Assembly: GCF_002117935.1 (NCBI RefSeq)
Contig: NZ_BDJE01000051.1
Location: 60,670-124,669 of the forward strand
Source: Nocardioides sp. PD653-B2
GTDB taxonomy: Bacteria; Actinomycetota; Actinomycetes; Propionibacteriales; Nocardioidaceae
DNA: 64,000 bases
Direction: 5' to 3'
The notes under the pieces are model-generated. The model ran no database searches and had not been told where the DNA came from. It saw only the letters and a program-made list of their open reading frames with translations. Positions 15,683 through 26,121 of this stretch are shown piece by piece (the first letter of the stretch is position 1; every line of letters starts with the position of its first letter). The translations under genes and the position numbers were made by a program.

Positions 15683-16804
15683 TCAGGCGGTGATGGCGGC
15701 GCCGTCGCTCTCGCCCAGCAGCCGGTCGCGCAGGTCGACCAGCTCGGAGACGGCGTCGAGGAAGCGGGTCGTGCTGTCGCCGATCTGGAGGTCGTCGAAG
15801 TAGTGGTGCCGCATCGCCACCCGGGCCAGGTGGTGCTCGTCGTGGTCGAGCCGGGCGCCGAGCAGCGCCGTCAGCTCGGCCACCTCGACGTCGGCGATCA
15901 CGTCGGCGCACCGGCTGACCGGCACCTCGCGGCGCAGCCGCTCGGCGTCGTGGTGCCGGTCGGTGATGAAGATCGGCTTGTCGGTGCACAGGTAGAGCCA
16001 GTCGAGCCCGACCGACGACACGTCGGTGACCATCGCGTCGCAGTCCGGCATGATCGCCAGGATGTCGCCGACGGTGATCGCCTCGTGGGGATCGCCGGCC
16101 TCGGCCACCAGCTCCAGGATCCGGCGGTGCGCCGCGCGGACGGCCGGCGTACGACTGCTGGCGACCTTGGGGTGCGGCTTGTAGACGAGGCGGACGTCGG
16201 GGACGCCGAGGACCGCGCGGACGATCTCGGGGCCGATGGTGTCGATCGACGTGTAGTCGTTGTACTCGGCGTCGCCCTCCCAGGTGGGCGCGTAGAGCAC
16301 CGTCCGGCGCGGGCTCGGCGCCAGGACCGGACCCGGGTGCAGGTCCAGCTGCGGCCGCCCGATGCGCACCAGCCGGGTGGTGTCGAACTCCAGGAGACCG
16401 GCCGCGTGCCGCAGCACCGCGGCCTCGCCGGCGACGAAGACCCGGTCGTAGGCCTTGGCGTTGTTGCTGGCCATGCTCTGCTTGTCGCTCTCACCGTGGT
16501 TGATGTGGGCGTGCAGGGCCCGGCCGTGGATGAGCGACTGGAAGTTGAGCATCGAGTTGTTGCAGTAGAGGACGACCTTCGGGTCGAGCTCGACGTAGAG
16601 CGCGGTCAGGTCGGGGAAGGACAGCGCCTCGTGGACCGGCAGCGTCGTCTGCTCGCGGAGCACGGCCGCGGAGTCGGGGTCACGCACCACGACGACCACC
16701 TGCTGGCGGGCGCTCAGGAGCTCGAGGACGGGGAGCCACTGGACCAGCTGGTAGGTCCGGGTGGGGTCGTCCGCGAAGTAGGCGATCACGGCTTGCTCGT
16801 GCAC
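15683..16804 (-). CDS. CDP-glycerol glycerophosphotransferase family protein
   Basis: A 373-residue GT-B-like transferase related to teichoic-acid polymerases (TagF/TagB type). The family motifs are HINHGESDK (catalytic HGxxxK), YAPTWEG, YKPHP and DVSSVGLDWLY, with a nucleotide-binding C-terminal half. It is shorter than TagF and lacks a membrane-targeting tail beyond the core, so it may act on a primer or another polyol phosphate. No other wall-polymer gene is next to it, and the gene stands alone between the CDF and PucR genes. Role in wall or capsule polymer synthesis is inferred from the family. Confidence 0.83.
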   Translation of the reverse strand: MHEQAVIAYFADDPTRTYQLVQWLPVLELLSARQQVVVVVRDPDSAAVLREQTTLPVHEALSFPDLTALYVELDPKVVLYCNNSMLNFQSLIHGRALHAHINHGESDKQSMASNNAKAYDRVFVAGEAAVLRHAAGLLEFDTTRLVRIGRPQLDLHPGPVLAPSPRRTVLYAPTWEGDAEYNDYTSIDTIGPEIVRAVLGVPDVRLVYKPHPKVASSRTPAVRAAHRRILELVAEAGDPHEAITVGDILAIMPDCDAMVTDVSSVGLDWLYLCTDKPIFITDRHHDAERLRREVPVSRCADVIADVEVAELTALLGARLDHDEHHLARVAMRHHYFDDLQIGDSTTRFLDAVSELVDLRDRLLGESDGAAITA

Positions 16805-16835
16805 CCACGAATTCTAGTCCTCGCCCGTGGCGGCG

Positions 16836-18005
16836 CTATCCCAGGGCGACCGTCAGGGCCAGGACGTACTCGGGGTCGTCGAGGCGCTCGCCGTACAGCT
16901 CGCGCAGCTGACCCATGCGGTAGCGGACGGTCTGGGGGTGCACGAACAGCTGCTCCGCGACGTCCTCGCGCCGGCCCTGGTGCAGCAGCCACGAACGCAG
17001 GGTGTCGGCCAGCTTGTCGGCCGTGCCCGGCCGCAGGTCGGCGAGCGGCGCGAGCAGCTGGGCCCGGAGGTCGGCGCGCGCCGAGGGATCGGCGTCGAGC
17101 ACCAGCGTCACGAGGTGGGCCTCGGTGTCGAGGTCGATGCCGGCGGCGTGGGCGCGCAGGGCCCGGTCGTACGACGCGCGCACCTCGAGCCACGGTCGCG
17201 CCGGCCCGGCCACCGACCCGCGGTCGGCGAGCGTCCGGAGCAGCGCGGTCCGGCGGTGGGCGTGGGCGTCGGGGACCAGCAGCAGCACGCCCTCGTCGAG
17301 CTCGGGCGGGTCCGCGGCCTGGAGGGTGCCCGGGGACAGCGAGGACAGCACCGGCCGCACCTGCGCCTCCGGCACGATCACCGCGGTCAGCGTCTTGGGC
17401 GGCTCCCACCCGGCCCGCTCGGCCGCGTCGACGACCTGGTCGACCGGCGACCCGGTGAGCAGGTGGTGGACGACCCGCTCCAGCAGCCGCTGGCGGACCC
17501 GGCCGGTGGTCGCGAGCTCGTCGGTGTGGCCGGCGACCGCGGCCGCCGACAGCTCGTCGATGTAGGCGAAGACGAGCTCGGCGAAGTCCACGAGTACCTC
17601 GCCCTCGACCCCGTTGCGCACCGCGGTCGTCGACATCTCGCGCCAGGAGACGCGGGCCCCGATGCGGAACGCCGCGAGCAGCGCGTCGGTCGACCGCCCG
17701 CTGCGGGCCTCACCGCGGCCGAGCTGGTAGGAGCCCTCGACCGCCGGCGCGGTGGGCGTCGACACGTCGGTGCCCCGCTTGCCGCTGGCCAGGGAGAGGA
17801 AGCCGCCCAGCGCGACCTGGACGGCGTTGCGGATGGTCTCGCCCATCGGCCCGCTGAACGCGTCGGTGTAGCTGGGCACCTCGTCGATGATCGCGGCGAC
17901 CACGTGGTCGGCCGCCCGGGGCAGCTCGGCACGCATCTGCTCGACGGCCTCGGCTGACAGCTGGAGTCCGTGGTCCGCCGTACGGCGCGAGCTGTTCCGG
18001 ACCAT
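16836..18005 (-). CDS. PucR-family transcriptional regulator
   Basis: A 389-residue protein with the CdaR/PucR layout: an N-terminal RsbRD-like helical domain (about 1-165, including GRSTDALLAAFRIGARVSWREM), a GGDEF-like middle and the C-terminal HTH (about 330-385: RREDVAEQLFVHPQTVRYRMGQLRELYG). The ATG at 18005 follows GGGAG. It is divergent from the ferredoxin reductase/desaturase pair with only 95 bp between, so it is a candidate regulator of membrane lipid desaturation, though PucR members more often sense metabolites. Ligand unknown. Confidence 0.87.
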   Translation of the reverse strand: MVRNSSRRTADHGLQLSAEAVEQMRAELPRAADHVVAAIIDEVPSYTDAFSGPMGETIRNAVQVALGGFLSLASGKRGTDVSTPTAPAVEGSYQLGRGEARSGRSTDALLAAFRIGARVSWREMSTTAVRNGVEGEVLVDFAELVFAYIDELSAAAVAGHTDELATTGRVRQRLLERVVHHLLTGSPVDQVVDAAERAGWEPPKTLTAVIVPEAQVRPVLSSLSPGTLQAADPPELDEGVLLLVPDAHAHRRTALLRTLADRGSVAGPARPWLEVRASYDRALRAHAAGIDLDTEAHLVTLVLDADPSARADLRAQLLAPLADLRPGTADKLADTLRSWLLHQGRREDVAEQLFVHPQTVRYRMGQLRELYGERLDDPEYVLALTVALG

Positions 18006-18026
18006 GTCGACTCCCGATTGTCACCT

Positions 18027-18053
18027 GTGAACAAATGTGATGGACAAGTTCAC
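18027..18053. promoter_or_regulatory. Operator-like inverted repeat between pucR-type and reductase genes
   Basis: GTGAAC (18027-18032) and GTTCAC (18048-18053) are inverse half-sites 21 bp centre to centre, two helical turns. TGGACA occurs beside it at 18041 and again at 18059. It sits in the 95-bp divergent region and could bind the PucR protein or a lipid-responsive TetR; untested. Confidence 0.4.
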
Positions 18054-18100
18054 GTTCTATGGACAGGATATTACGCCGCAGGAGCAGCACACTGGAAGAC

Positions 18101-19216
18101 ATGAGCATCGCCGTCCCGTCCCGAGCGGGGAGGTCCCCCCGGGGCCTCTCGCTGCGGGAGAGCCTGCGCAAGCTGGCCGACGCCGCCGTCACCCCGCTGG
18201 AGATCGACGACGTCCTCGACGTCTTCCACCCGCTGCGCCGCGGCGCCGACCTGCGCGGCCGGATCGTCGAGGTCCGCCCCGAGACCGCCGACGCCGCGAC
18301 CCTCGTCATCAAGCCCGGCCGCGACTGGGCCGGCCACGTGCCCGGCCAGTACCTCCGCGTCGGCGTCGACGTCGACGGTGTCCGCCTCTGGCGCACCTAC
18401 TCGCTGACCCACGGGCCGCGCGCCGACCGCTGCATCAGCATCACGGTGAAGGGCATCCCCGGCGGCGTGGTCTCCAACCACCTCGTGCGCCGGGTCAAGG
18501 CCGGCCAGATGATCCACCTCGGCCAGGCCCAGGGCGACTTCGTCCTGCCCCAGCCGATCCCCGGCAAGCTGCTGCTCGTCACCGCCGGCTCGGGCATCAC
18601 CCCGGTCATCGGGATGCTGCGCAACATGTTCTCCCGCGCGGTGCCCGTCACGGCCGACATCGTGCTGCTCCACTCCGCGCTGTCGCGCTCCGAGGTCATC
18701 TTCGGCGACGAGCTCCGGGCGTACGCCGCCCAGGGTCGGCTGCGGCTCGTCGAGCTGCACACCGACGTCGACGGGATGCTCGACGTCGACTGTCCCGACA
18801 CCGGCCTCGCCGCGATCGTGCCCGACCTGGCCGAGCGCACGACGTACGCCTGCGGCCCGGTCGGTCTCCTCGACGCGCTCGAGAAGCACCACACGACCCA
18901 CGACCTGCCGCTCCACATCGAGCGCTTCCGGGCGCCCGTCATGGCGACCGGCGAGGGCGGCACGCTGACCTTCGCGTCCGGCGTCTCCGTCGAGGCCGAC
19001 GGCGCCACCCCGATCCTCGACGCGGCCGAGGGTGCCGGCGTCCTGATGCCGAGCGGCTGCCGGATGGGCGTCTGCTTCGGCTGCGTGCTGCCGCTGCGCG
19101 AGGGCGCCGTGCGCGACCTCCGCAACGGCGAGATCACCACGGCCTCGCCCGGCGACGGCGTGATCATCCAGACCTGCATCAGCGCCGCCGCCGGCGCCTG
19201 CCACATCGACCACTGA
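18101..19216 (+). CDS. Ferredoxin reductase for the acyl desaturase (FAD, NAD(P)H and [2Fe-2S] domains)
   Basis: A 371-residue electron-transfer protein resembling mycobacterial Rv3230c, the redox partner of stearoyl-CoA desaturase DesA3. Order: FAD domain with WRTYSLTHGP (RxYS motif), NAD domain with TAGSGITPVIGML and ACGPVGLL, then a plant-type [2Fe-2S] domain where CRMGVCFGC and a later Cys in QTCIS bind the cluster. It passes electrons from NAD(P)H to the di-iron desaturase encoded 74 bp downstream. ATG at 18101 follows GGAAG; a longer reading start upstream overlaps the operator region. Confidence 0.9.
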   Translation: MSIAVPSRAGRSPRGLSLRESLRKLADAAVTPLEIDDVLDVFHPLRRGADLRGRIVEVRPETADAATLVIKPGRDWAGHVPGQYLRVGVDVDGVRLWRTYSLTHGPRADRCISITVKGIPGGVVSNHLVRRVKAGQMIHLGQAQGDFVLPQPIPGKLLLVTAGSGITPVIGMLRNMFSRAVPVTADIVLLHSALSRSEVIFGDELRAYAAQGRLRLVELHTDVDGMLDVDCPDTGLAAIVPDLAERTTYACGPVGLLDALEKHHTTHDLPLHIERFRAPVMATGEGGTLTFASGVSVEADGATPILDAAEGAGVLMPSGCRMGVCFGCVLPLREGAVRDLRNGEITTASPGDGVIIQTCISAAAGACHIDH

Positions 19217-19225
19217 CCGATCCCC

Positions 19226-19270
19226 TCCGGTGGTCGAGGAAGGCCCTCTCGGGGCCCGTCTCGACACCCC
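19226..19270. repeat. REP-like hairpin between reductase and desaturase genes
   Basis: GGTGGTCGAGG at 19230 and GTCTCGACACC at 19258 bracket complementary GGCCC and GGGCC blocks, forming an imperfect hairpin. It shares the GGTGGT...GAGG plan with the 70-bp array at 8551, suggesting a dispersed family. Whether it tunes transcription between the two genes is unknown. Confidence 0.5.
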
Positions 19271-19290
19271 GGACGACGAAAGGGAACCTG

Positions 19291-20514
19291 ATGACCGCAC
19301 TGCAGAAGAAGACCGAGTCCCCGATCGCCCACCTCACGCCCGAGGACATCGAGCAGATCGGCATCGAGCTCGACGCCATCCGCCAGGACATCATCGACGA
19401 CCGCGGCGAGAACGACGCGAAGTACATCCGCACCGTCATCGACGTGCAGCGCCGCATGGAGCTCGCGAGCCGCGCCGTCCTGCTGTTCTCCGCGTTCCCG
19501 CCGGCCTGGATCGTGGGCACGACGGGCCTGAGCGTCGCCAAGATCCTCGAGAACATGGAGATCGGCCACAACGTCCTGCACGGCCAGTGGGACTGGATGC
19601 GTGACCCGAAGATCCACTCCACGACGTGGGAGTGGGACATGGCGACCCCGGCCAAGCAGTGGCAGCACTCCCACAACGAGCTGCACCACACGTACACGAA
19701 CGTCATCGGCAAGGACAACGACCTCGGCTACGGCATCATGCGCGTCGACGAGGACCAGCCGTGGCACCCGTTCTTCCTGGTGCAGCCGTTCTGGAACTTC
19801 GTCAACGCGTGCTTCTTCGAGTACGGCATCGCGGCGTACGACCTCGAGCTCGGCGCGAACATCAAGCGCAAGAAGACCAAGGAGCCGGAGTTCAAGGCCC
19901 GGGTCAGCCAGGTCCTGAAGAAGATCCGCAACCAGGCCACCAAGGACTACGTCGTCCACCCGGCCCTGTCGATCCCGACCGGCTCGTTCCTGCCGACCCT
20001 GGCCGCGAACTTCACGGCCAACGTGGTCCGCAACCTGTGGAGCCACTCGATCATCATGTGCGGCCACTTCCCCGAGGGCGTCGAGACCTTCGAGAAGCGC
20101 TCGATCGAGGGCGAGACCCGCGGCGAGTGGTACCTGCGCCAGATGCTCGGCGCCGCCAACATCTCCGGCGGCAAGGCGATGCACCTGATGTCGGGCAACC
20201 TGTCCCACCAGATCGAGCACCACCTGTTCCCCGACCTGCCGAGCAACCGCTACGCCGAGATCGCCCCGAAGGTGAAGGCGCTCTTCGACAAGTACGAGCT
20301 CAACTACCACGCCGCGCCGTTCCCGCAGCAGCTCGCGAGCGCCTGGCACAAGGTGGTCCGCCTGTCGCTGCCCAACGGCTGGCTGGCCACGACCAACCTC
20401 AAGAACGCCCCCCAGCAGGTCGCGCTCCTCTACAAGATGACCACCGGTGGCTCGAAGGTCCGCCGGGCCGCCCAGGCCCGGCTCACCCAGCAGTCGCGCC
20501 GGCTCGCCGCCTGA
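19291..20514 (+). CDS. Acyl-CoA/acyl-lipid fatty acid desaturase, DesA3-like
   Basis: A 407-residue membrane di-iron desaturase that puts a double bond into long-chain acyl groups, probably delta-9. The three His boxes are GHNVLHGQ, HSHNELHHTYTN and HQIEHHLFPDLPSNRY. Hydrophobic stretches (VLLFSAFPPAWIVGTTGLS and FLPTLAANFTANVV) flank them. AAAGGGAACCTG precedes the ATG. Together with the upstream reductase it makes the same pair as Rv3230c-DesA3 of mycobacteria, adjusting membrane fluidity. The pair is probably one transcript despite the REP-like element between. Confidence 0.93.
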   Translation: MTALQKKTESPIAHLTPEDIEQIGIELDAIRQDIIDDRGENDAKYIRTVIDVQRRMELASRAVLLFSAFPPAWIVGTTGLSVAKILENMEIGHNVLHGQWDWMRDPKIHSTTWEWDMATPAKQWQHSHNELHHTYTNVIGKDNDLGYGIMRVDEDQPWHPFFLVQPFWNFVNACFFEYGIAAYDLELGANIKRKKTKEPEFKARVSQVLKKIRNQATKDYVVHPALSIPTGSFLPTLAANFTANVVRNLWSHSIIMCGHFPEGVETFEKRSIEGETRGEWYLRQMLGAANISGGKAMHLMSGNLSHQIEHHLFPDLPSNRYAEIAPKVKALFDKYELNYHAAPFPQQLASAWHKVVRLSLPNGWLATTNLKNAPQQVALLYKMTTGGSKVRRAAQARLTQQSRRLAA

Positions 20515-20523
20515 CCGTCTTCT

Positions 20524-20590
20524 CCGATAGTCCCTGACGAAAACGGGGTGAAGAGCAGCCCTCGACCCCGCGAACGTCAGGGACTATCGG
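20524..20590. repeat. Nested perfect hairpin downstream of the desaturase gene
   Basis: Arms 20524-20539 (CCGATAGTCCCTGACG) and 20575-20590 are exact inverses over 16 bases; inside, CGGGGT and ACCCCG make a second stem. It lies 9 bp after the desaturase stop. It could stop transcription, but there is no T run; its elaborate symmetry also suits a dispersed palindromic element. Apart from it, 20591-20701 shows nothing I can name. Confidence 0.65.
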
Positions 20591-20701
20591 GATTTCAGGC
20601 CCGCAGGAGGTCTCGGGCCCGGCGCCCCGCGGTGCGCCCATGGCGGGCGTGCGCTCGACCGGTCACACTTCGGGCGGGAGCGGTACGGCCGGACGAGGGG
20701 T

Positions 20702-22870
20702 GTGGTGACACGGAGGCAGTGGGCGGCCGAGTACACGGTGCTGGCCTGCCTGCTCGTGCTCGCCGCCCAGACCGTCGCTCTCCTCACGCTCACCCAGCGC
20801 GAGGACGCCGGGCGACCGCACCAGGCCCCGATCGTCGTCACCGCGCCCGCAGTCGTCGCGCAGTCCCTCGCCGACCAGGCCGATGCGATGCCCGACGAGC
20901 CCTTCGACGCGAGCTGGACCGAGGACGTCGACGAGGCGCGGGCCGCGGTCCGGGACGGGGCGGCCGTCGCGGCTGTCCTCGTCGACCTCAGGACCACCCA
21001 CGACGTCGTCCTCGTCAACGCGCGCAACGACCGTGACCTCAACCGGGCCGTCGCCGACCGGCTGACGTCGATCGGGACCGCGCGCGAGCGCACGACCGAG
21101 GTCCAGGAGATCGCCCCCAGCGCGGACGACGACCCGGCCGGGCGGGTGCGGGTCTTCGTCCTCCTGTGCGGGTTGTTCGGCTTCGGCGCGGTGGTGGCGA
21201 TCTCCCTGGTCCGCGGACCGTTCGCCCGTACGGCGGGCCTCGGCGTGCTGCGCATCGGGGGCCTGGGCGTGGTCTCGCTCGGTGCGGCGAGCGTGCTCCA
21301 GCTCCTCCCGGCGACCGCGCTCGGGGGCAACGACCCCGCGGTGATCGCGCTGGGGGCCGGCTACGGCCTCACCCTCGGCGTCATCACGCTCGCCGTCGAG
21401 GCGCTGGCCGGCCTCGTCGGCCTGGCCGCCGTCGCGGCGACGTACTTCGTGCTCGCGACGCCCCTGCTCTCGGGCACCAGCCCCTACCTGCTGCCACCGC
21501 CGTGGGCCACCCTGTCGCCCTGGTCGCCGACCGGGGCGATGCAGGCCGCGGTCGCCGACGTCGCCTACTTCGACCCCGGCCGGTCCACCCGGTCGATCCT
21601 CCTGGTCGCGGCGTGGGCGCTCCTCGCCGTGGTGGTGCTGCTCCTGGCCCGGCAGTTCCGCCGGAGGGCCGGGGAGGACCCGGTCGAACCGAAGCCGGCC
21701 ATGCCGCTGCGGCACTGGCGACTCCGGGTCCTCGGGGCGGTGCTGCCGCTGGCCGCGGTGGTGGCGCTGACGATCGCCGTGCTGCCGGCGCCGGGCGTGG
21801 TGGCGGCCGAGCGCCTCCCGAGCCTGGCATCCGAGACCACGTGCGTCGACCCGGGGAGGATTCCGCGCGACGTGGCCGAGATCAACCACGAGATCGCGAC
21901 CCTGCAGGGCAGCCCCGCCTTCCAGGGCGCCGACGTCGGTGCCGACGTCCGGTTGCAGGACGGCCGGTTCGCGCTGGTCTTCGGGGACACGTTGCGCGGG
22001 GAGTCGTTCGACGGTCCCCGGTTCGTGCGGAACTCGATGATGCTCTGGGACGAGGACTGCGTGTCCGTCGTGCTGCCGCACAACAAGGGCGCCCTGATCC
22101 CGGACCGTCTCGACGGAGTCGGCTACTGGCCGATGTCCGTCGGCGTCGCACACCAGCCGGGCTACGACCTGGTGCTCGTCTCGGCGCAGCGGGTCAAGAC
22201 GACCGGGGGTGGCTCGTTCGGCTTCGACAACCTCGGTCCCGCGCTCGCGGTCTTCGTCGTCCACGAGGGCGGCACCCCGCAGCTCATCGCCACCGAGGAC
22301 GTCGGCCCCGACAGCGCTGACAAGAGCCGGCCCGAGTGGGGCGCCGCGCTCACGGTCGACGCCGGGTGGCTCTACCTCTACGGCACGGCGAACCCCGAGG
22401 AGCCGGGAGTCTTCGGCTTCTCCCTCCAGGTGGCGCGGGTCCGTCCCGACGACGTGCTCGAGGCCTCGCAGTGGCGCTACTGGGACGGCGCCACCTGGCA
22501 GACCGACCCCGACCGGGCGGCCGAGCTGATCCCGGCCGTCGGCGGCGTGTCCCAGACGCTGAGCGTCTTCCACCGCGGCGACCGCTGGTACGCCCTCAGC
22601 AAGCAGGACGGCGACCTCGGCGCCGAGCTGGTGTTCTGGACGGCGCCCGGCCCGACCGGGCCCTTCACCGTGACGGCCCCCGTGGCGACGGCCCCGTCGG
22701 ACCCCGGCAGCGGAGCGGTGCGCTACATGCCGCTCGCCCACCCGTCGATGTTCCCGGAGGCCGGGTCGGTGGTCGCGTCGTACAGCCGCAACAACACCGA
22801 CTTCGCCAAGGTCCTCGCCGACCCGACGCTCTACCGGCCGAGGTTCCTGCGGCTCCCGCTCCCCGACTGA
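20702..22870 (+). CDS. Fusion of an ABC-2-like membrane region with a DUF4185-like extracytoplasmic domain
   Basis: A 722-residue protein in two parts. Residues 1-345 have one N-terminal membrane segment, an outside domain of about 140 residues (30-165), then several membrane segments, the plan of ABC-2/YhgE-type permeases but with no ATPase gene nearby. After a further membrane segment (about 345-365) the last 350 residues are outside and rich in beta strands: DGRFALVFGDTLRG, RFVRNSMMLWDEDCVSV, GYWPMSVGV, WGAALTVDAGWLYLYGTAN, YMPLAHPSMFPEAG and ASYSRNNTDF. These match the look of DUF4185/beta-propeller glycosidase-like proteins. Two adjacent GTGs (20702, 20705) compete; GAGGGG favours the second. 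Function unknown; the fusion itself is unusual. Confidence 0.7.
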   Translation: MVTRRQWAAEYTVLACLLVLAAQTVALLTLTQREDAGRPHQAPIVVTAPAVVAQSLADQADAMPDEPFDASWTEDVDEARAAVRDGAAVAAVLVDLRTTHDVVLVNARNDRDLNRAVADRLTSIGTARERTTEVQEIAPSADDDPAGRVRVFVLLCGLFGFGAVVAISLVRGPFARTAGLGVLRIGGLGVVSLGAASVLQLLPATALGGNDPAVIALGAGYGLTLGVITLAVEALAGLVGLAAVAATYFVLATPLLSGTSPYLLPPPWATLSPWSPTGAMQAAVADVAYFDPGRSTRSILLVAAWALLAVVVLLLARQFRRRAGEDPVEPKPAMPLRHWRLRVLGAVLPLAAVVALTIAVLPAPGVVAAERLPSLASETTCVDPGRIPRDVAEINHEIATLQGSPAFQGADVGADVRLQDGRFALVFGDTLRGESFDGPRFVRNSMMLWDEDCVSVVLPHNKGALIPDRLDGVGYWPMSVGVAHQPGYDLVLVSAQRVKTTGGGSFGFDNLGPALAVFVVHEGGTPQLIATEDVGPDSADKSRPEWGAALTVDAGWLYLYGTANPEEPGVFGFSLQVARVRPDDVLEASQWRYWDGATWQTDPDRAAELIPAVGGVSQTLSVFHRGDRWYALSKQDGDLGAELVFWTAPGPTGPFTVTAPVATAPSDPGSGAVRYMPLAHPSMFPEAGSVVASYSRNNTDFAKVLADPTLYRPRFLRLPLPD

Positions 22871-22910
22871 GCGGGGCGGCGACGCCGCGCTGCGTCGAGC
22901 ATCCGACGAG

Positions 22911-23642
22911 TCAGCCGAGGTAGATGACCGGCAGCGCGCTCTCGACGACGTCCGACCCGTCGTCGGAGAGGTGCACGCGGAACGCCCGGGCCTCCGGGCG
23001 CGACGAGACCGCCTCGACGAGCTCGCCGTCGCGGAAGAGCAGCGCGCAGCCGTCGTCGGCGGCGTACCCGGCCGGCAGCACCCCCGCCCCGATCAGCTGG
23101 GTGTACGTCGGCTGCCGCTCGGGCTCGCCATCGTAGTGGGGACAGGCGCTGCCCGCCAGGAAGCCGAGCCCGTCGTCGAGCGCTGCCAGCGGGCCGAACG
23201 AGTCGGTGACCGAGCTCTCGAACCAGCAGTTCATCCCGGCGCTGACGCCGGACAGCACGACGCCCGCGGCGAGAGCCTCGCGCAGGATCTCATCGAGTCC
23301 GTGCAGCCGCCACAGGGCGAGCAGGTTCGCGGTGCTGCCGCCGCCGACGTGGATGACGTCCTGGGCGAGCACCAGCGCCCGGAGGTCGACCGTCTCGAGC
23401 TCGCTGAGATGGAAGAGCCGCAGGCTGCTGGTCTCCGCGCGCTCCGCGAACGCCTCCACGAACCGGTCGACGTACACCTCCGCGTCGCCGCTCGCGGTCG
23501 GCACGAAGCAGATCCGCGGCCGGTCACCGACGCCGCGGCGCCGGGCCGCCAGCGAGAGCAGGAAGTCGTCGAGCAGCGGGTTGTCGGGCTCCATGGCGAA
23601 GCCGCCGCCTCCGAAGGCGAGGATCGTGGCGCTGGGCGTCAT
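22911..23642 (-). CDS. Peptidase E family protein (S51, class-I glutamine-amidotransferase-like)
   Basis: A 243-residue serine peptidase-like protein. The nucleophile lies in LSGVSAGMNCWF (GxSAG elbow), preceded by VIHVGGGSTANLLALWR, both hallmarks of peptidase E and cyanophycinase relatives. The start ILAFGGGGFAM is also family-typical. Peptidase E removes N-terminal Asp from dipeptides; the similarity supports the family but not the exact substrate. It is convergent with the fusion gene and 104 bp from pgm on the same strand; the short region between shows no clear promoter. Confidence 0.88.
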   Translation of the reverse strand: MTPSATILAFGGGGFAMEPDNPLLDDFLLSLAARRRGVGDRPRICFVPTASGDAEVYVDRFVEAFAERAETSSLRLFHLSELETVDLRALVLAQDVIHVGGGSTANLLALWRLHGLDEILREALAAGVVLSGVSAGMNCWFESSVTDSFGPLAALDDGLGFLAGSACPHYDGEPERQPTYTQLIGAGVLPAGYAADDGCALLFRDGELVEAVSSRPEARAFRVHLSDDGSDVVESALPVIYLG

Positions 23643-23746
23643 GCGCCGATCCTCGCAGCCGCTCGACCCGCCGACGAATGTGCTGGGTCACGTCACCGTG
23701 GGTCGACACGTCACACAGCGCGGATCGAGGACGAGCCCGACCCGGA

Positions 23747-25387
<1,641 letters not shown>

Positions 25388-25446
25388 GGCGCCATCATGC
25401 CGCGCCGGCCACGCGGCCAGTGACCCTGAGCAGCCGGCCGACGAGA

Positions 25447-26031
25447 TCAGATGTGCAGGGCGACGAGAACGAAGCCGGCGGTCGCGAGCACCAGCACACT
25501 CGAGATGACGGTCAGGGCGAGGGTGCCGCTCAGCCGCGCGGCCCGGCGGTCGTCGCGGCAGGCGAGGGTGACCGCCAGCAGGAGGGAGAGGACCGCGGCC
25601 ACGGTCGCGGGGATCCCGAACGCCAGGGCGTCGCCGGCGCCGCTGAGGCAGAGGATGGCGTCGGGCTCGCAGGTGGCGCCGGCGACCAGGTAGGCCAGGA
25701 CGGCCAGCAGGCCGGCCAGCGGGACGCACCCGACCAGGGCGATGACCGATCCGACCCGCCGCAGCCGAGGGTGGTTGCTGATCGGCCGCCAGGCGAAGGT
25801 CCACCACGCCACCAGCAGTCCCAGCAGGGACGCGCCGAGGAACCACTCCCGGGTCTCCGCCGACCACCGGTCGCGCTCGGAGTGGCAGTAGACGTACTCC
25901 TCGCAGCCGGGCGGCGGACCCTGGTGCAGGTACAGCCCGATCAGGTAGGCCGACACCGACGCGCCGGCAAGGGCGACGCCGCCGATCATCGCCAGTCTCC
26001 GGTACGCCGGGCGCCCGCTCTCGATGCTCAT
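25447..26031 (-). CDS. Four-helix membrane protein of unknown function, paralogue A
   Basis: A 194-residue membrane protein with four hydrophobic segments (about 14-32, 65-78, 92-116, 130-150) plus a fifth at the C-terminus. Four Cys outside or near the membrane (CEEYVYCHSERD and CEPDAILC) could form disulfides. It is the same length as, and clearly homologous to, the protein at 28090-28674: both share SERDxW, REWFLGA/RDWFLGA, GLLVAW, HPRLRRVGSV-like and CVPLxGLL. I know no named family. Upstream sequence (26037-26084) is also conserved between the two copies. Confidence 0.72.
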   Translation of the reverse strand: MSIESGRPAYRRLAMIGGVALAGASVSAYLIGLYLHQGPPPGCEEYVYCHSERDRWSAETREWFLGASLLGLLVAWWTFAWRPISNHPRLRRVGSVIALVGCVPLAGLLAVLAYLVAGATCEPDAILCLSGAGDALAFGIPATVAAVLSLLLAVTLACRDDRRAARLSGTLALTVISSVLVLATAGFVLVALHI

Positions 26032-26121
26032 GGGCCCGAGGCTGTCACCGCCCCACGGGCCGCGGCGTGAGCCCAGGTACTCAACCCCCGGTGCGGCGGC
26101 CGTCGCTGCGAGGATGTCCGG

